Shown here: piece after piece, positions 27,570 to 37,260 of the stretch
Layout of the letters: each line of letters begins with the position of its first letter
Position numbering within the stretch: the first letter of the stretch is position 1
Assembly (NCBI RefSeq): GCF_001548375.1
Contig: NZ_AP017295.1
Location: forward strand, 6,152,001 to 6,216,000
Length of the DNA: 64,000 nt
DNA from: Nostoc sp. NIES-3756
GTDB taxonomy: Bacteria > Cyanobacteriota > Cyanobacteriia > Cyanobacteriales > Nostocaceae
Direction of reading: 5' to 3'
Notes under the pieces: generated by a model
The model's database searches: none
What the model was told of the DNA's origin: nothing
What the model saw: the letters and a program-made list of their open reading frames with translations, nothing else
Made by a program: the position numbers and the translations under genes

Positions 27570-27721
27570 GTTACGAGTAGTTGATTAATAACCGTTACCA
27601 CATGGTTTAAGACTTAGATAAATATAAGATTTTTATGATGAGTAAGAAGCTTTTGAGCTTGTCTTCTGATATTTAATAATTGCTTAACTCATTATTAGTA
27701 ATAGATAATTACGAATTATTT

Positions 27722-28303
27722 ATGACTAAGGTTTCATTAGAAGCATTAATAGCTGGTGTACGCACTGGCGGTTTGGTGAGTTTCCCTACCGACACAGTTC
27801 CGGCGCTGGCAACTCTACCAGAACGAGCAGAATTAATTTTTGCCGCTAAACAGCGTAGTCAGGACAAGCCTTTAATCTTAATGGGGGCGATCGCTGAAGA
27901 TTTATGGCCTTATGTTAAAGGTAGTGAGGAGGAGTATCAAATTTGGCAGCAAGTAGTAAGTAAATATTGGCCAGGAGCGCTGACATTAGTTTTACCAGCA
28001 AGTAATCGTGTGCCGCAAGTGATGAATCCTAATGATCCTACAACTATTGGTATTCGTGTGCCGAACAGTGCGATCGCGCAAACCATATTGGCACAAACCG
28101 GGCCTCTTGCCACCACTAGCGCCAATTTCTCAGGTCAGCCTGCTTTATTAACAATGGCAGAGATTGATGCTCAGTTTCCCACAGTGTTAACACTAGAATC
28201 TAATGCAACGGCAGAAACCTCACTTGGTTTGCCTTCTACAGTAGCCAAATGGACGGGGGAAAGTTGGCAAATACTGCGCCAAGGAGCGGTAAGTTTGGAT
28301 TAG
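27722..28303 (+). CDS. tsaC: L-threonylcarbamoyladenylate synthase (TsaC/Sua5 type)
   Basis: The 193-residue enzyme makes threonylcarbamoyl-AMP from threonine, bicarbonate and ATP, the first step of t6A formation completed by TsaD. ATG at 27722 (MTKVSLEALIAGVRTGG) is chosen; the upstream TTG at 27680 adds unconserved residues. YrdC-fold motifs: GGLVSFPTDTVPALATL, AAKQRSQDKPLILMG, YWPGALTLVLPAS, TTIGIRVPN and PLATTSANFSGQPA. The length is the short TsaC form without a Sua5 domain. The stop codon TAG lies in the beginning of a heptamer array. Confidence 0.9.
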   Translation: MTKVSLEALIAGVRTGGLVSFPTDTVPALATLPERAELIFAAKQRSQDKPLILMGAIAEDLWPYVKGSEEEYQIWQQVVSKYWPGALTLVLPASNRVPQVMNPNDPTTIGIRVPNSAIAQTILAQTGPLATTSANFSGQPALLTMAEIDAQFPTVLTLESNATAETSLGLPSTVAKWTGESWQILRQGAVSLD

Positions 28304-28415
28304 TCAGTTGTCAATAGTCAATAGTCATTAGTCCATAGTCAACAGTTAGCGCGTTTTTCCCCCTTGCTCCTCATCTCCCTCATCTCCCTCATCTCCCTCA
28401 TCTCCCCACTCCCTA
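28302..28415. repeat. Heptamer array followed by CTCATCTCC 9-mers
   Basis: Copies of TAGTCAA/TAGTCAT (28302-28347) are followed by at least four tandem TCATCTCCC units (28371-28409). They fill the tsaC-dehydrogenase gap. The first array starts with the tsaC stop codon. Confidence 0.85.
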
Positions 28416-28461
28416 GTTCTTGATACAATGATGTAGCTCTAAAGTTTATAGGTTAAAGTCT

Positions 28462-29487
28462 GTGCTAGCTGCCTTACTTTATGGTCAGGAAGATTTACGT
28501 TTAGAACAAGTTGCTGACCCTTCTCCAGATTTTGGGGAGGTAGTAATTAAGGTGGGAGTAGCTACAACTTGTGGTACAGATTTAAAAGTTTGGCGGCGTG
28601 GTGGTCATGCCAAGATGTTGAAGCCGCCTACTTTGTTTGGTCATGAAGCAGCTGGGGAAATTGTCGCAGTTGGTGCTGGTGTAACAGGTTGGCAAATAGG
28701 CGATCGCGTGGTGGCAAATAACTCTGCTCCTTGCATGAAATGCTTTTTTTGTCAATGCCAAGAATATTCTCTCTGTCCTCATCTGACTTGGAATAATGGT
28801 ACATTTGCCCAATACTTAAAAATTCCTGCGCCGATAGTTCAGCATAACCTATTGGGGGTTCCTGATGAACTGCCGTTAAAATTGGCGGCAATGACGGAAC
28901 CGTTAGCTTGTGTGCTGCATGGCGTAGCTCGTTCTCATATCAAACCTAGAGATAGGGTTGTAGTATTGGGAGATGGGGCAATTGGGTTAATGTTTGTGGC
29001 AGCTTTGGCTGATACTGTTGAGGTGTTATTGTGGGGCGGTAACGACCAAAGGCTGGAAATTGGTAAAAAGCTAGGTGCTGCTAAGACTTTTAATTATCAT
29101 CAAAATTTAGATATTCCTGGGGTAGTGAAAGAACTCACTCAAGGCTGGGGTGCAGATGTGGTAATTGAAGCAACGGGAGTACCTAGCGTTTGGGAAACTG
29201 CGATCGCCTGCGCTCGTCCTGGTGCTACAGTTAATTTATTTGGTGGTTGTCCAAAAGATACAACAATCACAGTTAATACAGAGCAATTGCACTATAGTGA
29301 ACTCACCCTCAAAGGCGTATTTCACAATACTCCAGAATATGTTCGTTCTGCACTTGCTCTTATAGCTACTCGAAAAATTCCTTTTGAATTATTAATTAGT
29401 GAACAGCGCCCATTAAAAGACCTAGAACAAGTTTTTTTCGATATGAAGGCGCGAAAGGTAATTAAAGTGGCAATGATTTGTAGTTAG
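28462..29487 (+). CDS. Zinc-dependent medium-chain dehydrogenase
   Basis: A 341-residue NAD(P)-dependent medium-chain dehydrogenase/reductase. GTG start at 28462 (MLAALLYGQEDLRLEQV). The catalytic zinc ligands are Cys in TTCGTDLK and His/Glu in LFGHEAAGE. Four structural zinc cysteines lie in PCMKCFFCQCQEYSLC. The Rossmann motif VVVLGDGAIGLMFVAAL gives cofactor binding. It belongs to the threonine/sorbitol dehydrogenase branch, but the substrate is not evident. It stands alone between repeat-rich spacers. Confidence 0.85.
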   Translation: MLAALLYGQEDLRLEQVADPSPDFGEVVIKVGVATTCGTDLKVWRRGGHAKMLKPPTLFGHEAAGEIVAVGAGVTGWQIGDRVVANNSAPCMKCFFCQCQEYSLCPHLTWNNGTFAQYLKIPAPIVQHNLLGVPDELPLKLAAMTEPLACVLHGVARSHIKPRDRVVVLGDGAIGLMFVAALADTVEVLLWGGNDQRLEIGKKLGAAKTFNYHQNLDIPGVVKELTQGWGADVVIEATGVPSVWETAIACARPGATVNLFGGCPKDTTITVNTEQLHYSELTLKGVFHNTPEYVRSALALIATRKIPFELLISEQRPLKDLEQVFFDMKARKVIKVAMICS

Positions 29488-29555
29488 GATAATTTGTTGA
29501 GGACAGAGTGTAGGAGTTTAAGCTTTCCGTAGGTTGTTACGAGTTACAAATTACA

Positions 29556-30056
29556 ATGTTCCCATTAGTTAGCGACTATATTCCCCATCCAAGCAACTAT
29601 GTCCTAGCTGCTGAAACTGTGGTTTTAGAGTATAAAATATTTCGTGAAAGCATTGCAGTAGATGAATTGTCAACATTTGCGCGAACTGGCAAACTTTCCA
29701 ATTCACTCCGAATTAATTTAGCATTAGCGCGAAAAGAGCCTTGGGTTATTCGTCAATATTTAACAACACCAGTCAAAGTCAGTCCTGTACTTTTAGATCG
29801 AGCATTGAATAGCCCTGTTGGTAATATTATTCTGGATGAGCTAAGTCAAGTTATCCACACACCATCTCGTAGAGCTGATAGACAAGCTTTGCGTTCAGCT
29901 TTGGTGCTTTCTGCTGTTAGTGATAGGCAAGTTACTTTAATAGAAGTAATTGAAAATTATCCTACCCAAAATGTAGAAGTTGACGGAGAGCGTCTGGAGA
30001 GTGCTTACCGTCAACTTCGTCGCTTACAAACTGGGTTGGAGAATTTATTACCCTAG
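29556..30056 (+). CDS. DUF1400-like protein
   Basis: A 166-residue soluble protein that resembles the DUF1400 unit found at the N-terminus of cyanobacterial alpha/beta hydrolases. The features are AAETVVLEYKIFRESIAVDEL, FARTGKLSNSL, and the later VKVSPVLLDRALNSPVGNIILDELSQVI. The catalytic hydrolase part is absent, so this is a standalone domain. No signal peptide is visible. Its role is unknown. Confidence 0.65.
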   Translation: MFPLVSDYIPHPSNYVLAAETVVLEYKIFRESIAVDELSTFARTGKLSNSLRINLALARKEPWVIRQYLTTPVKVSPVLLDRALNSPVGNIILDELSQVIHTPSRRADRQALRSALVLSAVSDRQVTLIEVIENYPTQNVEVDGERLESAYRQLRRLQTGLENLLP

Positions 30057-30123
30057 TGCATGTCAGTTGCTTTGGGTTAATTGATTGCTTTAATTTCAAC
30101 AACTGACTACTGACAAATTGTTT

Positions 30124-30321
30124 TTAATAAGCTAAAGTTTCTAAAGTTTCCCGCAAATAACGCTGCACTTGCTGTTCTAAACGCAATTCTTTAAGTTGAA
30201 TATTACTTTCTAACTGCCAACGCTGAAAACCTGAACTAGCGGCGATCGCATATTGGAGACTATTCCAAATATCAGGATCACTAGAAAAATTATAATTACT
30301 GGTAGCTGGAATCTTAGCCAT
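30124..30321 (-). CDS. Small conserved soluble protein
   Basis: A 65-residue product begins MAKIPATSNYNFSSDPDIWN. It is mostly helical, with an amphipathic C-terminal half (QLKELRLEQQVQRYLRETLE). GAGGAA at -8 is a good ribosome site. It begins 6 bases after the stop of the upstream membrane gene, so both are probably co-transcribed. I do not recognise a domain; placement and ribosome site support a real gene. Confidence 0.65.
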   Translation of the reverse strand: MAKIPATSNYNFSSDPDIWNSLQYAIAASSGFQRWQLESNIQLKELRLEQQVQRYLRETLETLAY

Positions 30322-30327
30322 AGTTCC

Positions 30328-30939
30328 TCATTCCTCTGTTTTTACTTTCACAGGTAACTGGGGCAAGATTTTATTAACCCGCACCCCTAAAATTGTAAAA
30401 TCCTGGTTTATCTTCTCTAAAGGTAATGGTTCTATCGCTGCAAATTCTGTGTCATTTGTCACTAAAATCCGCGCTACACTGACGGGAATTTGCAGAAACA
30501 GATTACTTGCTAAAAATGTCAAAGCCGCCAGTATTAAACCCAATATGCGCCACTGAGGCAAATGGCTGGTGATAGAGACAACCAACGGCGTTGCTTGATA
30601 TAACTGCCACAACACCAAGAAAGACACAATTGCTGCCAAAAGTGCCAATACACGATTTAATTTTGTATTAATTAAACAAAGTATTTTTCTTTGTTGCTCG
30701 GTCAGATTTTCTGGTTTGAGAGCAATTCCTAAAATGGCATAAATATAAAAAGGTCGGCGTAGCTGCATCCACAAAAGCGGAATTACGCCAGCCGCCGCTA
30801 CTAATAAAAGTTCTATCCACACAGGTAAGACTGGCTCACCTACAGATAGAAACAATAAGCACAGCAGCAAAAAAATTGGCAGTGTTGCCAATCCAGCAAT
30901 ATGAATCCACAGTATTGGTTCTGAGCGAAATGAGGGCAT
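30328..30939 (-). CDS. Hypothetical membrane protein with four helices
   Basis: A 203-residue membrane protein. Four hydrophobic segments are seen: about residues 12-33 (IAGLATLPIFLLLCLLFLS), 40-58, 95-115 (LALLAAIVSFLVLWQL) and 132-152. The C-terminal 45 residues are soluble and acidic to basic. No family recognised. It forms a tight pair with the small downstream gene. Confidence 0.7.
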   Translation of the reverse strand: MPSFRSEPILWIHIAGLATLPIFLLLCLLFLSVGEPVLPVWIELLLVAAAGVIPLLWMQLRRPFYIYAILGIALKPENLTEQQRKILCLINTKLNRVLALLAAIVSFLVLWQLYQATPLVVSITSHLPQWRILGLILAALTFLASNLFLQIPVSVARILVTNDTEFAAIEPLPLEKINQDFTILGVRVNKILPQLPVKVKTEE

Positions 30940-30944
30940 AAAGG

Positions 30945-31066
30945 AGTCCTGAGTTATGAGTTATGAGTGCTGAGTATGGGTATGAAACCAATTGTATAGT
31001 TTGTTCAAATTGGTATGAGTTGGGCTTTGCCAACTCCATACTCATGACTCAGCACTCGTTCCTCAG
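30945..31066. repeat. Opposed TGAGTTA / ACTCAGC heptamer blocks
   Basis: GAGTCCTGAGTTATGAG-type repeats at 30945-30976 are matched by CATACTCATGACTCAGCACTC at 31040-31060 in the infB-membrane gene spacer. They can pair as a long hairpin. Confidence 0.75.
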
Positions 31067-31068
31067 CA

Positions 31069-34000
31069 CTATCTTGTTAGCGCTAGGGTACGGCGTTTTG
31101 TCACCATTTGATAGGCTTCGATGATGTCACCTTCAGCCCAGTCATGGAATTTATCCATACCGATACCACATTCATAACCTGCGTTGACCTCACGCGCGTC
31201 GTCTTTCATCCGTTTGAGGGAATCAAGCACGCCTTCGTAGATCACCTTACCGTTACGACGTACCCGCACTTTGCAGTTGCGGACTAGTTTGCCGGATTGG
31301 ACGTAACAACCAGCAACAGCACCACGACCAACTGGGAAGACAGCGCGGACTTCGGTTTGACCAAGGGGTTCTTCGACCAACTCTGGTTCTAACAGACCTT
31401 CCAATGCGCCTTGGATATCTTCGATCAGTTTGTAGATGATATTGTATTCCCGTACATCTACACCTGCTTCATCAGCAGCTTGTCTGGCTCCACTGGCGTA
31501 GGTGGTGTTGAAGCCGATAATTACGGCTCCACTGGCTGCGGCTAAGTCGATATCTGTTTGGGTGATTTCGCCAGCCGCCGTTAACAGCATCCGAATTTGT
31601 ACTTCGTTTTGCGGAATTTGCTTGAGTGATCCCACAATGGCTTCCACAGAACCTTGTACGTCGGCTTTGAGGATGAGGTTGAGTTCTTTCAACTCGCCTT
31701 CTTGAGCCTGAGCGGATAGGGTGGTGAGGGTAACACGTCCTTGTAGTAGACGAGATAGCCGTTGTTTGTCGGCGCGGTCTGAAGCCAATGCTCTGGCTTC
31801 TTTCTCGTTGTTGAAGACCTCGAACTCGTCACCTGCGGCGGGTACATCGCTTAAACCGAGTACCTCTACTGCAAATGAAGGCCCGGCTACGTCTACTCTT
31901 CTAAAGCGATCATCAACCATTGCCCGGACTTTACCAAATGCTGAACCAGCAACGAGCATATCTCCTACATGGAGAGTACCGTTCTGAATCAACAGGGTAG
32001 CAACTGCACCCTTGGCTTTATCCAAGTGAGCTTCAATTACAGTACCTCTGGCGTTCCGGTCTGGGTTGGCGGAGAGTTCGCCTACTTCCGCTACAAGGAG
32101 AATCATTTCTAGGAGTGTATCCAGGTTTTCGCCCTTGATGGCGCTGACGGGAACCATAATTGTTTCACCGCCCCATTCTTCTGGGGTCAAACCATACTGG
32201 GTGAGTTCTTGTTTTACCCGGTCTGGTTGTGCGCCTTCTTTATCAATCTTGTTGATCGCCACCACAATAGGTACTTCGGCAGCTTGAGCGTGACTAATTG
32301 CTTCTACTGTTTGTGGACGCACACCGTCATCGGCGGCTACGACTAACACAGCAATGTCTGTTACCCTAGCGCCTCTTGCCCGCATGGCGGTAAAGGCTTC
32401 GTGACCAGGGGTATCCAGGAAGACGATTTGGTGTGGTTGATCATCATGGACGATATCGACGTGGTATGCGCCGATGTGTTGGGTAATACCGCCAGCTTCA
32501 CCGGCTGCAACCTTAGTTTTGCGAATCGAGTCGAGGAGGGTGGTTTTACCGTGGTCTACGTGACCCATGATGGTAACAACAGGCGGACGACGAATTAGAT
32601 GTTCTAAGTCGCCGACTTCAATCATTTCGGTGACTTTCCGCGCTTCCGCTTCTGGTTCAACGGTTTCGACTTCTATCTCTAACTCTTTACCTACTAAGGT
32701 AATTGTTGGGATGTCGAGATTTTGGGTGATGCTCACCGCCATGCCTTTCATGAACAGGATTTTTACAATCTCTGTATCGGCTACGGCTAGGAGGTCAGCT
32801 AACTCCTGCACGGTCATCGGCCCAGTGACTTCAACTTTCTCTGGACGATCGCGTTTAACTTCTGTTTCTTGGCGGCGGTTTTGGTCACGGTTGTTACTGC
32901 TAGACCTTTTACCTCGGGTAGTTGGGCCACTGATGGGCGCGGCTATGGCAGTTTGTGCAGCTTTAGCTGCTTTTGGTTTGGGAGGACGAGCGATCGATAG
33001 ACTAACTTGGACAGTTGCGGGTATTTCTAAACCCTCTTCATCTAGTAAGTCTTCATCTTCAAAATCATCTTCCATGATTGGCTTGACGCGCTTGCCTTTA
33101 ACGCCTGCCTTGCCAGCTTTTTCTTTGATTTCGTCGATGATTTCCTCTTCTTGCCACTTTTTGCCACCTTTGCCAAGGCGGGGTGGGGTGGGGCGTTTGA
33201 GGTCGAGGAGGTCTGGTGTGATCGCTGCTGTATCTACGTTTCCTCGTTCTCCTCTACCAGGGCCACCGGGGATCGCTCTCGGTGGTGTAGCCACTGGTGG
33301 TGCAGCTTCTACTGATGGACGGGCAGGTCTTTGAGGACGTACCCCGTCACCGCCTGGTGCGCCTGGTCTGGTGGTGCGCTGCTCTGGCTTTGTGGGGCCT
33401 TGACCTGGACGAGATGGCTTTTGTACAGGCGCTGTTGATGCTTCTCCCTGTACAGCTTTGGCGACTCTGGGTTTACCTTGGTCGCGCTCATCTTCTTGCC
33501 GTGGGCGATCGCGTTTGAGAATTGGTTTCTCGCCTGAAGCAATTGTTACGTCCGCTATGAGATTGGTCTTTTCTGCCACAGGTCTGCTTGGTGGTGCTGC
33601 CAGTTGGGGTTTTGGCGCTCTCTCCGGCTTACCTGGCCTTGGTTGAGCAGGTTTTTCTGACTTCTCTGCTGCAACTTTTTCTGGAGCCTGCTGTTTGGTG
33701 GCTGGCTCTGTTTCTGGTACAGCTGGTTTTTGTGGGGTCTCAGATGTATTCCGTGGTACAGGTCGAGATGGGGCCGTCGGCTTCATGGTTGAGACTGGTG
33801 TGGCAGGCCGTGGAGGTGTTGGAGAATTGGCTTCAGAAGAAGCAATTTGGTTGTTAGCAACTGACGCTTCGGGAGCGTTGGAGGTAGTGTTTCTCAATAT
33901 TTTGGGTTTACGAATTTCCAAAATTTGTTGTTGTTTTTGAGGGGGCGCAGGTCGGTTGCGCGAGCCAGCTGGTGCTGAATTTGGTTTATGGGTGTTTGTG

Positions 34001-34200
34001 TTTAATTCTTTTTTAGATGTTCCGTTTGTAGCTGCCAATTTTTCCGCAGCTGAACGGATACTTTCTGCCTCAGATTCTGAAATAGTACTGCTATGGCTTT
34101 TGACCGCAATGTTGAGCTGGTCGCAAATTGCTAATAGCTCTTTGTTATCCAAATTCAATTCCTTTGATAATTCGTAGATTCTAACTTTGCCGTTGTTCAT
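31069..34200 (-). CDS. infB: Translation initiation factor IF-2
   Basis: The 1043-residue GTPase places initiator tRNA in the ribosomal P site. An N-terminal IF2-N fold ([20 protein letters not shown]) is followed by a long Pro/Ala/Lys-rich disordered region (about 50-440), then another IF2-N motif ([20 protein letters not shown]). The GTPase domain carries GHVDHGKT near residue 545, DTPGHEAF and NKID. C-terminal domains II-IV follow. The long linker is typical of cyanobacteria. It closes the rimP-nusA-ylxR-infB series, with a 488-bp gap to ylxR. Confidence 0.96.
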   Translation of the reverse strand: MNNGKVRIYELSKELNLDNKELLAICDQLNIAVKSHSSTISESEAESIRSAAEKLAATNGTSKKELNTNTHKPNSAPAGSRNRPAPPQKQQQILEIRKPKILRNTTSNAPEASVANNQIASSEANSPTPPRPATPVSTMKPTAPSRPVPRNTSETPQKPAVPETEPATKQQAPEKVAAEKSEKPAQPRPGKPERAPKPQLAAPPSRPVAEKTNLIADVTIASGEKPILKRDRPRQEDERDQGKPRVAKAVQGEASTAPVQKPSRPGQGPTKPEQRTTRPGAPGGDGVRPQRPARPSVEAAPPVATPPRAIPGGPGRGERGNVDTAAITPDLLDLKRPTPPRLGKGGKKWQEEEIIDEIKEKAGKAGVKGKRVKPIMEDDFEDEDLLDEEGLEIPATVQVSLSIARPPKPKAAKAAQTAIAAPISGPTTRGKRSSSNNRDQNRRQETEVKRDRPEKVEVTGPMTVQELADLLAVADTEIVKILFMKGMAVSITQNLDIPTITLVGKELEIEVETVEPEAEARKVTEMIEVGDLEHLIRRPPVVTIMGHVDHGKTTLLDSIRKTKVAAGEAGGITQHIGAYHVDIVHDDQPHQIVFLDTPGHEAFTAMRARGARVTDIAVLVVAADDGVRPQTVEAISHAQAAEVPIVVAINKIDKEGAQPDRVKQELTQYGLTPEEWGGETIMVPVSAIKGENLDTLLEMILLVAEVGELSANPDRNARGTVIEAHLDKAKGAVATLLIQNGTLHVGDMLVAGSAFGKVRAMVDDRFRRVDVAGPSFAVEVLGLSDVPAAGDEFEVFNNEKEARALASDRADKQRLSRLLQGRVTLTTLSAQAQEGELKELNLILKADVQGSVEAIVGSLKQIPQNEVQIRMLLTAAGEITQTDIDLAAASGAVIIGFNTTYASGARQAADEAGVDVREYNIIYKLIEDIQGALEGLLEPELVEEPLGQTEVRAVFPVGRGAVAGCYVQSGKLVRNCKVRVRRNGKVIYEGVLDSLKRMKDDAREVNAGYECGIGMDKFHDWAEGDIIEAYQMVTKRRTLALTR

Positions 34201-34688
34201 CCACTCTTCCCCTTAAAGTTACAGTTTTTTTGCGGATGGTTGCCTGGGAGTGCGACATCTCCATCCTTTGATTACTGTTTTAGGTTGCCCTTGGTGATTT
34301 TGCCGGTGCCTCCAATCAGGAAAGAGAGATGTTTCGGGTTAATGCTGACATCGCCACCGCAAGCGGTGGTTAGCGAACGTCCATAAAAATTTTTTTAATA
34401 AAACATTTTTATGATGTCCATTGATGCCGAACTGCGCCTGAGCGCTACCAGGTTGCCATGTTTTAGGTTTTTGTTTTGCTGTTTCTGCGCCTTCCACAAC
34501 ACAATTGAGTGAAATTTTTTGGGAGTAATGCTTTGCTCCTCGAAATTTCGGTAGAGCCGCTTGCTAACTACACCCATTTACTATTTTGGCACTAACCCCA
34601 AAAAATGCAGAGGGTGTGGTTATGGGCGAAATACTCCGCTTGTGCCACTTTTCCTCATTCAAATTACCGCCAAGCAATGTTTTTTAGC
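34201..34688. other. Spacer between ylxR and infB
   Basis: The 488-bp leader of infB has a tight hairpin at 34354-34369 (CCACCG-CAAG-CGGTGG) and an AT-rich stretch with TTTTTTT and AAAACATTTTT nearby. A 60-codon minus-strand frame (34395-34577) has no support. It may hold an additional infB promoter or a post-transcriptional control element. Confidence 0.5.
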
Positions 34689-34955
34689 TTAATTTGAATT
34701 TTGGGGATCGTTTTGGGCGAGATGCCACAATGTTTGGTACAGTGTGTCTGGCACCGATGCTTTTAGCGATCGCCCTAGTCGATTTTTTTTCTGAGCCGCT
34801 TGGAGGCAACTCATTTGCGGGCAAATATAGGCTGAACGCCCCATGCCCTCATTTAATTGTACATTCCCAGAAGGAAAGACACGGACAATTCGCCAAAAGT
34901 CTTGCTTTAGTCTAACTTTGCGGCAACTAATACAACGTCGATAATTAGGTTGCAT
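34689..34955 (-). CDS. ylxR: YlxR family RNA-binding protein
   Basis: An 88-residue product with the YlxR (DUF448) fold. The N-terminus MQPNYRRCISCRKVRLKQDF carries the CxxC pair, followed by FWRIVRVFPSGNVQLNEGMG, GRSAYICPQMSCLQAAQKKN and RLGRSLKA. YlxR is usually placed between nusA and infB, as here. It binds nucleic acid and in some bacteria affects transcription or RNase P; no role can be assigned here. The gap to the nusA stop is about 150 bp. Confidence 0.9.
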   Translation of the reverse strand: MQPNYRRCISCRKVRLKQDFWRIVRVFPSGNVQLNEGMGRSAYICPQMSCLQAAQKKNRLGRSLKASVPDTLYQTLWHLAQNDPQNSN

Positions 34956-35103
34956 CGGTCTTCTGTCACTGTAACAGAACTATTGATGATGATAGTTAAA
35001 CTTGGGATTGCCAAGGATGATTTATCTGTGGTTGCCTAATTTCTAGTTATATCTAAGACTAATACTTAATTTAATCCTACCAGAAATTCTTTAGGCTAAT
35101 AAT

Positions 35104-36393
35104 TTACTCGTCATCGTCGTTGATGTCGTAAGACTCATCCTCTAAATCTTCTGGTTGATTTTCTTCGTCCTCATATTCTTCTAATTCTTCCTCATCTTGC
35201 TCATCTTGCTCTAGTTGATATTTGGCACGAGCTTCCATAAATTTTGCGTCCTCTCCGGCATGGTCGTACTTGGCTTTATCTTTAATATCGATTTTCCAAC
35301 CAGTCAACCGAGCTGCCAAGCGGACATTTTGCCCTTCTTTACCAATAGCCAAACTCAATTGATCTTCTGCTACTAATACGTGAGTTTGTCTAGTTTCCGG
35401 ATCCATGAGGCGCACTTCATCCACACGCGCCGGACTTAAGGCATTGGCAATGTATGTTGCTGGGTCTGGCGACCAACGAATTACATCTATTTTTTCGCCG
35501 CGTAATTCGTTGACTACTACCTGAATCCGCGATCCCCTAGCACCAATACAAGCGCCTACAGGGTCTACATCCCGATCTAAGGTATCTACTGCTATTTTAG
35601 TCCGTGGCCCTACATAGCGGGAAGGGGGGTTTGCCTCCCTAGCTACGGCAACTATCCGTACCACTTCATCTTCAATTTCTGGGACTTCGTTGGCAAATAG
35701 ATAAACTACTAAACCTGCATCTGCACGGGATACTAGTAGCTGTGGCCCCCGTTGCTGACCTTGGGAAACTTTTTTCAGATAGACCTTAAATGTAGCATTG
35801 GCGCGGTAATTATCGTTGGGCAATTGTTCGCGCTTGGGTAATTCTGCTTCTACTTCTGGTTGTCCAAAGGTGCTGCTGACTGCCAAAATTACTGATTGAC
35901 GCTCAAAACGTAAAACTCTAGCTTGCAGTACAGTTCCTTCCAAATCTTGGAACTCTTCTTGCACCATTTGGCGCTGTTGATCCCGGAGTTTTTGCGCTAG
36001 TACTTGCTTGGTTTGCATCGCCGCCATACGCCCAAATTCGCCTTGATCTGGGGTAACATCTAGTACTACTGAATCCCCTAATTGGGCTTCTGGTGCTACT
36101 TGTTGTACTTCATCTAAGGAGATTTGATGGTCAGTATTGTTAACTTCTTCAACAATAGTTTTTGTTGAGAGGACGCGAAATCCTTCATCATCGATATCTA
36201 GTTCGACTTCAAAATTATCGAAGTAATCTTCATCGAACTGTTTGCGCTCAATGTTTTGAGCGCGACGATAACGTTCATAACCTTTAAGTAGTGCTTCCCT
36301 AATAGCAGCTTGCACAGCTAACCGAGGTAAGTTCCGCTCACGACTAATACTTTCTATTAAATCTTTTAATCCTGGTAAACTAACCATTGACAT
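35104..36393 (-). CDS. nusA: Transcription elongation/termination factor NusA
   Basis: The 429-residue NusA binds RNA polymerase and modulates pausing, termination and antitermination. ATG at 36393 (MSMVSLPGLKDLIESISRER) has AGGAG seven bases upstream; ATG at 36399 is too close to it. The N-terminal RNAP-binding domain is followed by an S1 domain (about 140-205) and two KH domains (about 235-350, with VGACIGARGSRIQ and LAIGKEGQNVRLAARLTGW). The tail after residue 360 is very acidic. A cyanobacterial-type NusA, without the E. coli C-terminal repeats. Confidence 0.95.
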   Translation of the reverse strand: MSMVSLPGLKDLIESISRERNLPRLAVQAAIREALLKGYERYRRAQNIERKQFDEDYFDNFEVELDIDDEGFRVLSTKTIVEEVNNTDHQISLDEVQQVAPEAQLGDSVVLDVTPDQGEFGRMAAMQTKQVLAQKLRDQQRQMVQEEFQDLEGTVLQARVLRFERQSVILAVSSTFGQPEVEAELPKREQLPNDNYRANATFKVYLKKVSQGQQRGPQLLVSRADAGLVVYLFANEVPEIEDEVVRIVAVAREANPPSRYVGPRTKIAVDTLDRDVDPVGACIGARGSRIQVVVNELRGEKIDVIRWSPDPATYIANALSPARVDEVRLMDPETRQTHVLVAEDQLSLAIGKEGQNVRLAARLTGWKIDIKDKAKYDHAGEDAKFMEARAKYQLEQDEQDEEELEEYEDEENQPEDLEDESYDINDDDE

Positions 36394-36554
36394 AAGCATT
36401 CTCCTTATAAATATTGGTACTGGAATAATAGATAGTGGAAACTTGACATAGGAAAAATGGAGAATAGGGAAGAAAATTATCCTTCACTGCCTCCTTCTCT
36501 CCCAGTCCCTAGTTCCCAATCTCTAGTTCCTAGTACCTAGCCTTAGTCCTTTGT

Positions 36555-37016
36555 CTATTCGGCCTCATGCAGCAATACCCTAGTAATTAGGGAACGGGGT
36601 ATTTCCGTGACGCGACCTTTTTGATTTATGTAAACTTTTGTTTCATCCCGGCGAATCAACTGACCAATCCACTCTTGTTGTCCTTCGTGGGGTGGGGAAG
36701 TGGAAACGATTACAGGAAAACCTTTGAATGAAATAAATTCCCTGTCAGTTACCAGTTGCCGCGAAATACCAGGACTTGACACTTCTAAAACATAGGCATC
36801 TGGAATGATGTCCGTTGCATCTAAGGCAGCTTCTAAAGCATGGCTCATGCGCTCACAGTCATCCAGACCAGTATCCTGTTGAGGGTTGCGGATATCTACC
36901 CGCAATACTGGTGGTCGTTGGTTAGTGTGAAAAACAATGCCAACAACTTCCAATCCCAGTTGTTCTGCCACTGGGATTGCCAAATCTGTAATTGGTGGAA
37001 CTAAAGGATGAGTCAT
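36555..37016 (-). CDS. rimP: Ribosome maturation factor RimP
   Basis: The 153-residue protein assists 30S subunit maturation. ATG at 37016 gives [19 protein letters not shown]; a longer frame to 37052 adds 12 residues without support. RimP motifs are seen in [26 protein letters not shown] and [14 protein letters not shown]. The C-terminus, [18 protein letters not shown], closes the Sm-like domain. It starts the rimP-nusA-ylxR-infB cluster, which is conserved in bacteria. Confidence 0.93.
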   Translation of the reverse strand: MTHPLVPPITDLAIPVAEQLGLEVVGIVFHTNQRPPVLRVDIRNPQQDTGLDDCERMSHALEAALDATDIIPDAYVLEVSSPGISRQLVTDREFISFKGFPVIVSTSPPHEGQQEWIGQLIRRDETKVYINQKGRVTEIPRSLITRVLLHEAE

Positions 37017-37135
37017 GTGCAAATACAATAAAAAAAGTGGGCGTAAACCCACTTCCTGCGATAGGGATATCTTCCAAGAAGTCTTGTGACGAACCGATGA
37101 TGGTTCGCCCTAATTTGAGTGTAGCGCATTTTTTA

Positions 37136-37190
37136 GTTAGTCATTAGTCATTGGTCAACAGTCATTAGTCCATAGTCCATAGTCAACATT
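37136..37190. repeat. Heptamer array upstream of rimP
   Basis: TAGTCAT/TGGTCAA/CAGTCAT/AGTCCAT copies fill most of the spacer between the membrane-protein stop and rimP. TTGGCGCG and TTTTTCCCCTTGCTCC, shared with the tsaC downstream array, follow. Confidence 0.85.
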
Positions 37191-37260
37191 GGCGCGTTTT
37201 TCCCCTTGCTCCCTGCTCCACTTTGACTACGCTCAGTGACCACCTGCTCCCATGCTTCTT

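Noticed and set aside
34395..34577. 60-codon ORF in the infB leader
   Set aside because: Low-complexity Lys/Asn composition, no ribosome site and no conserved position.
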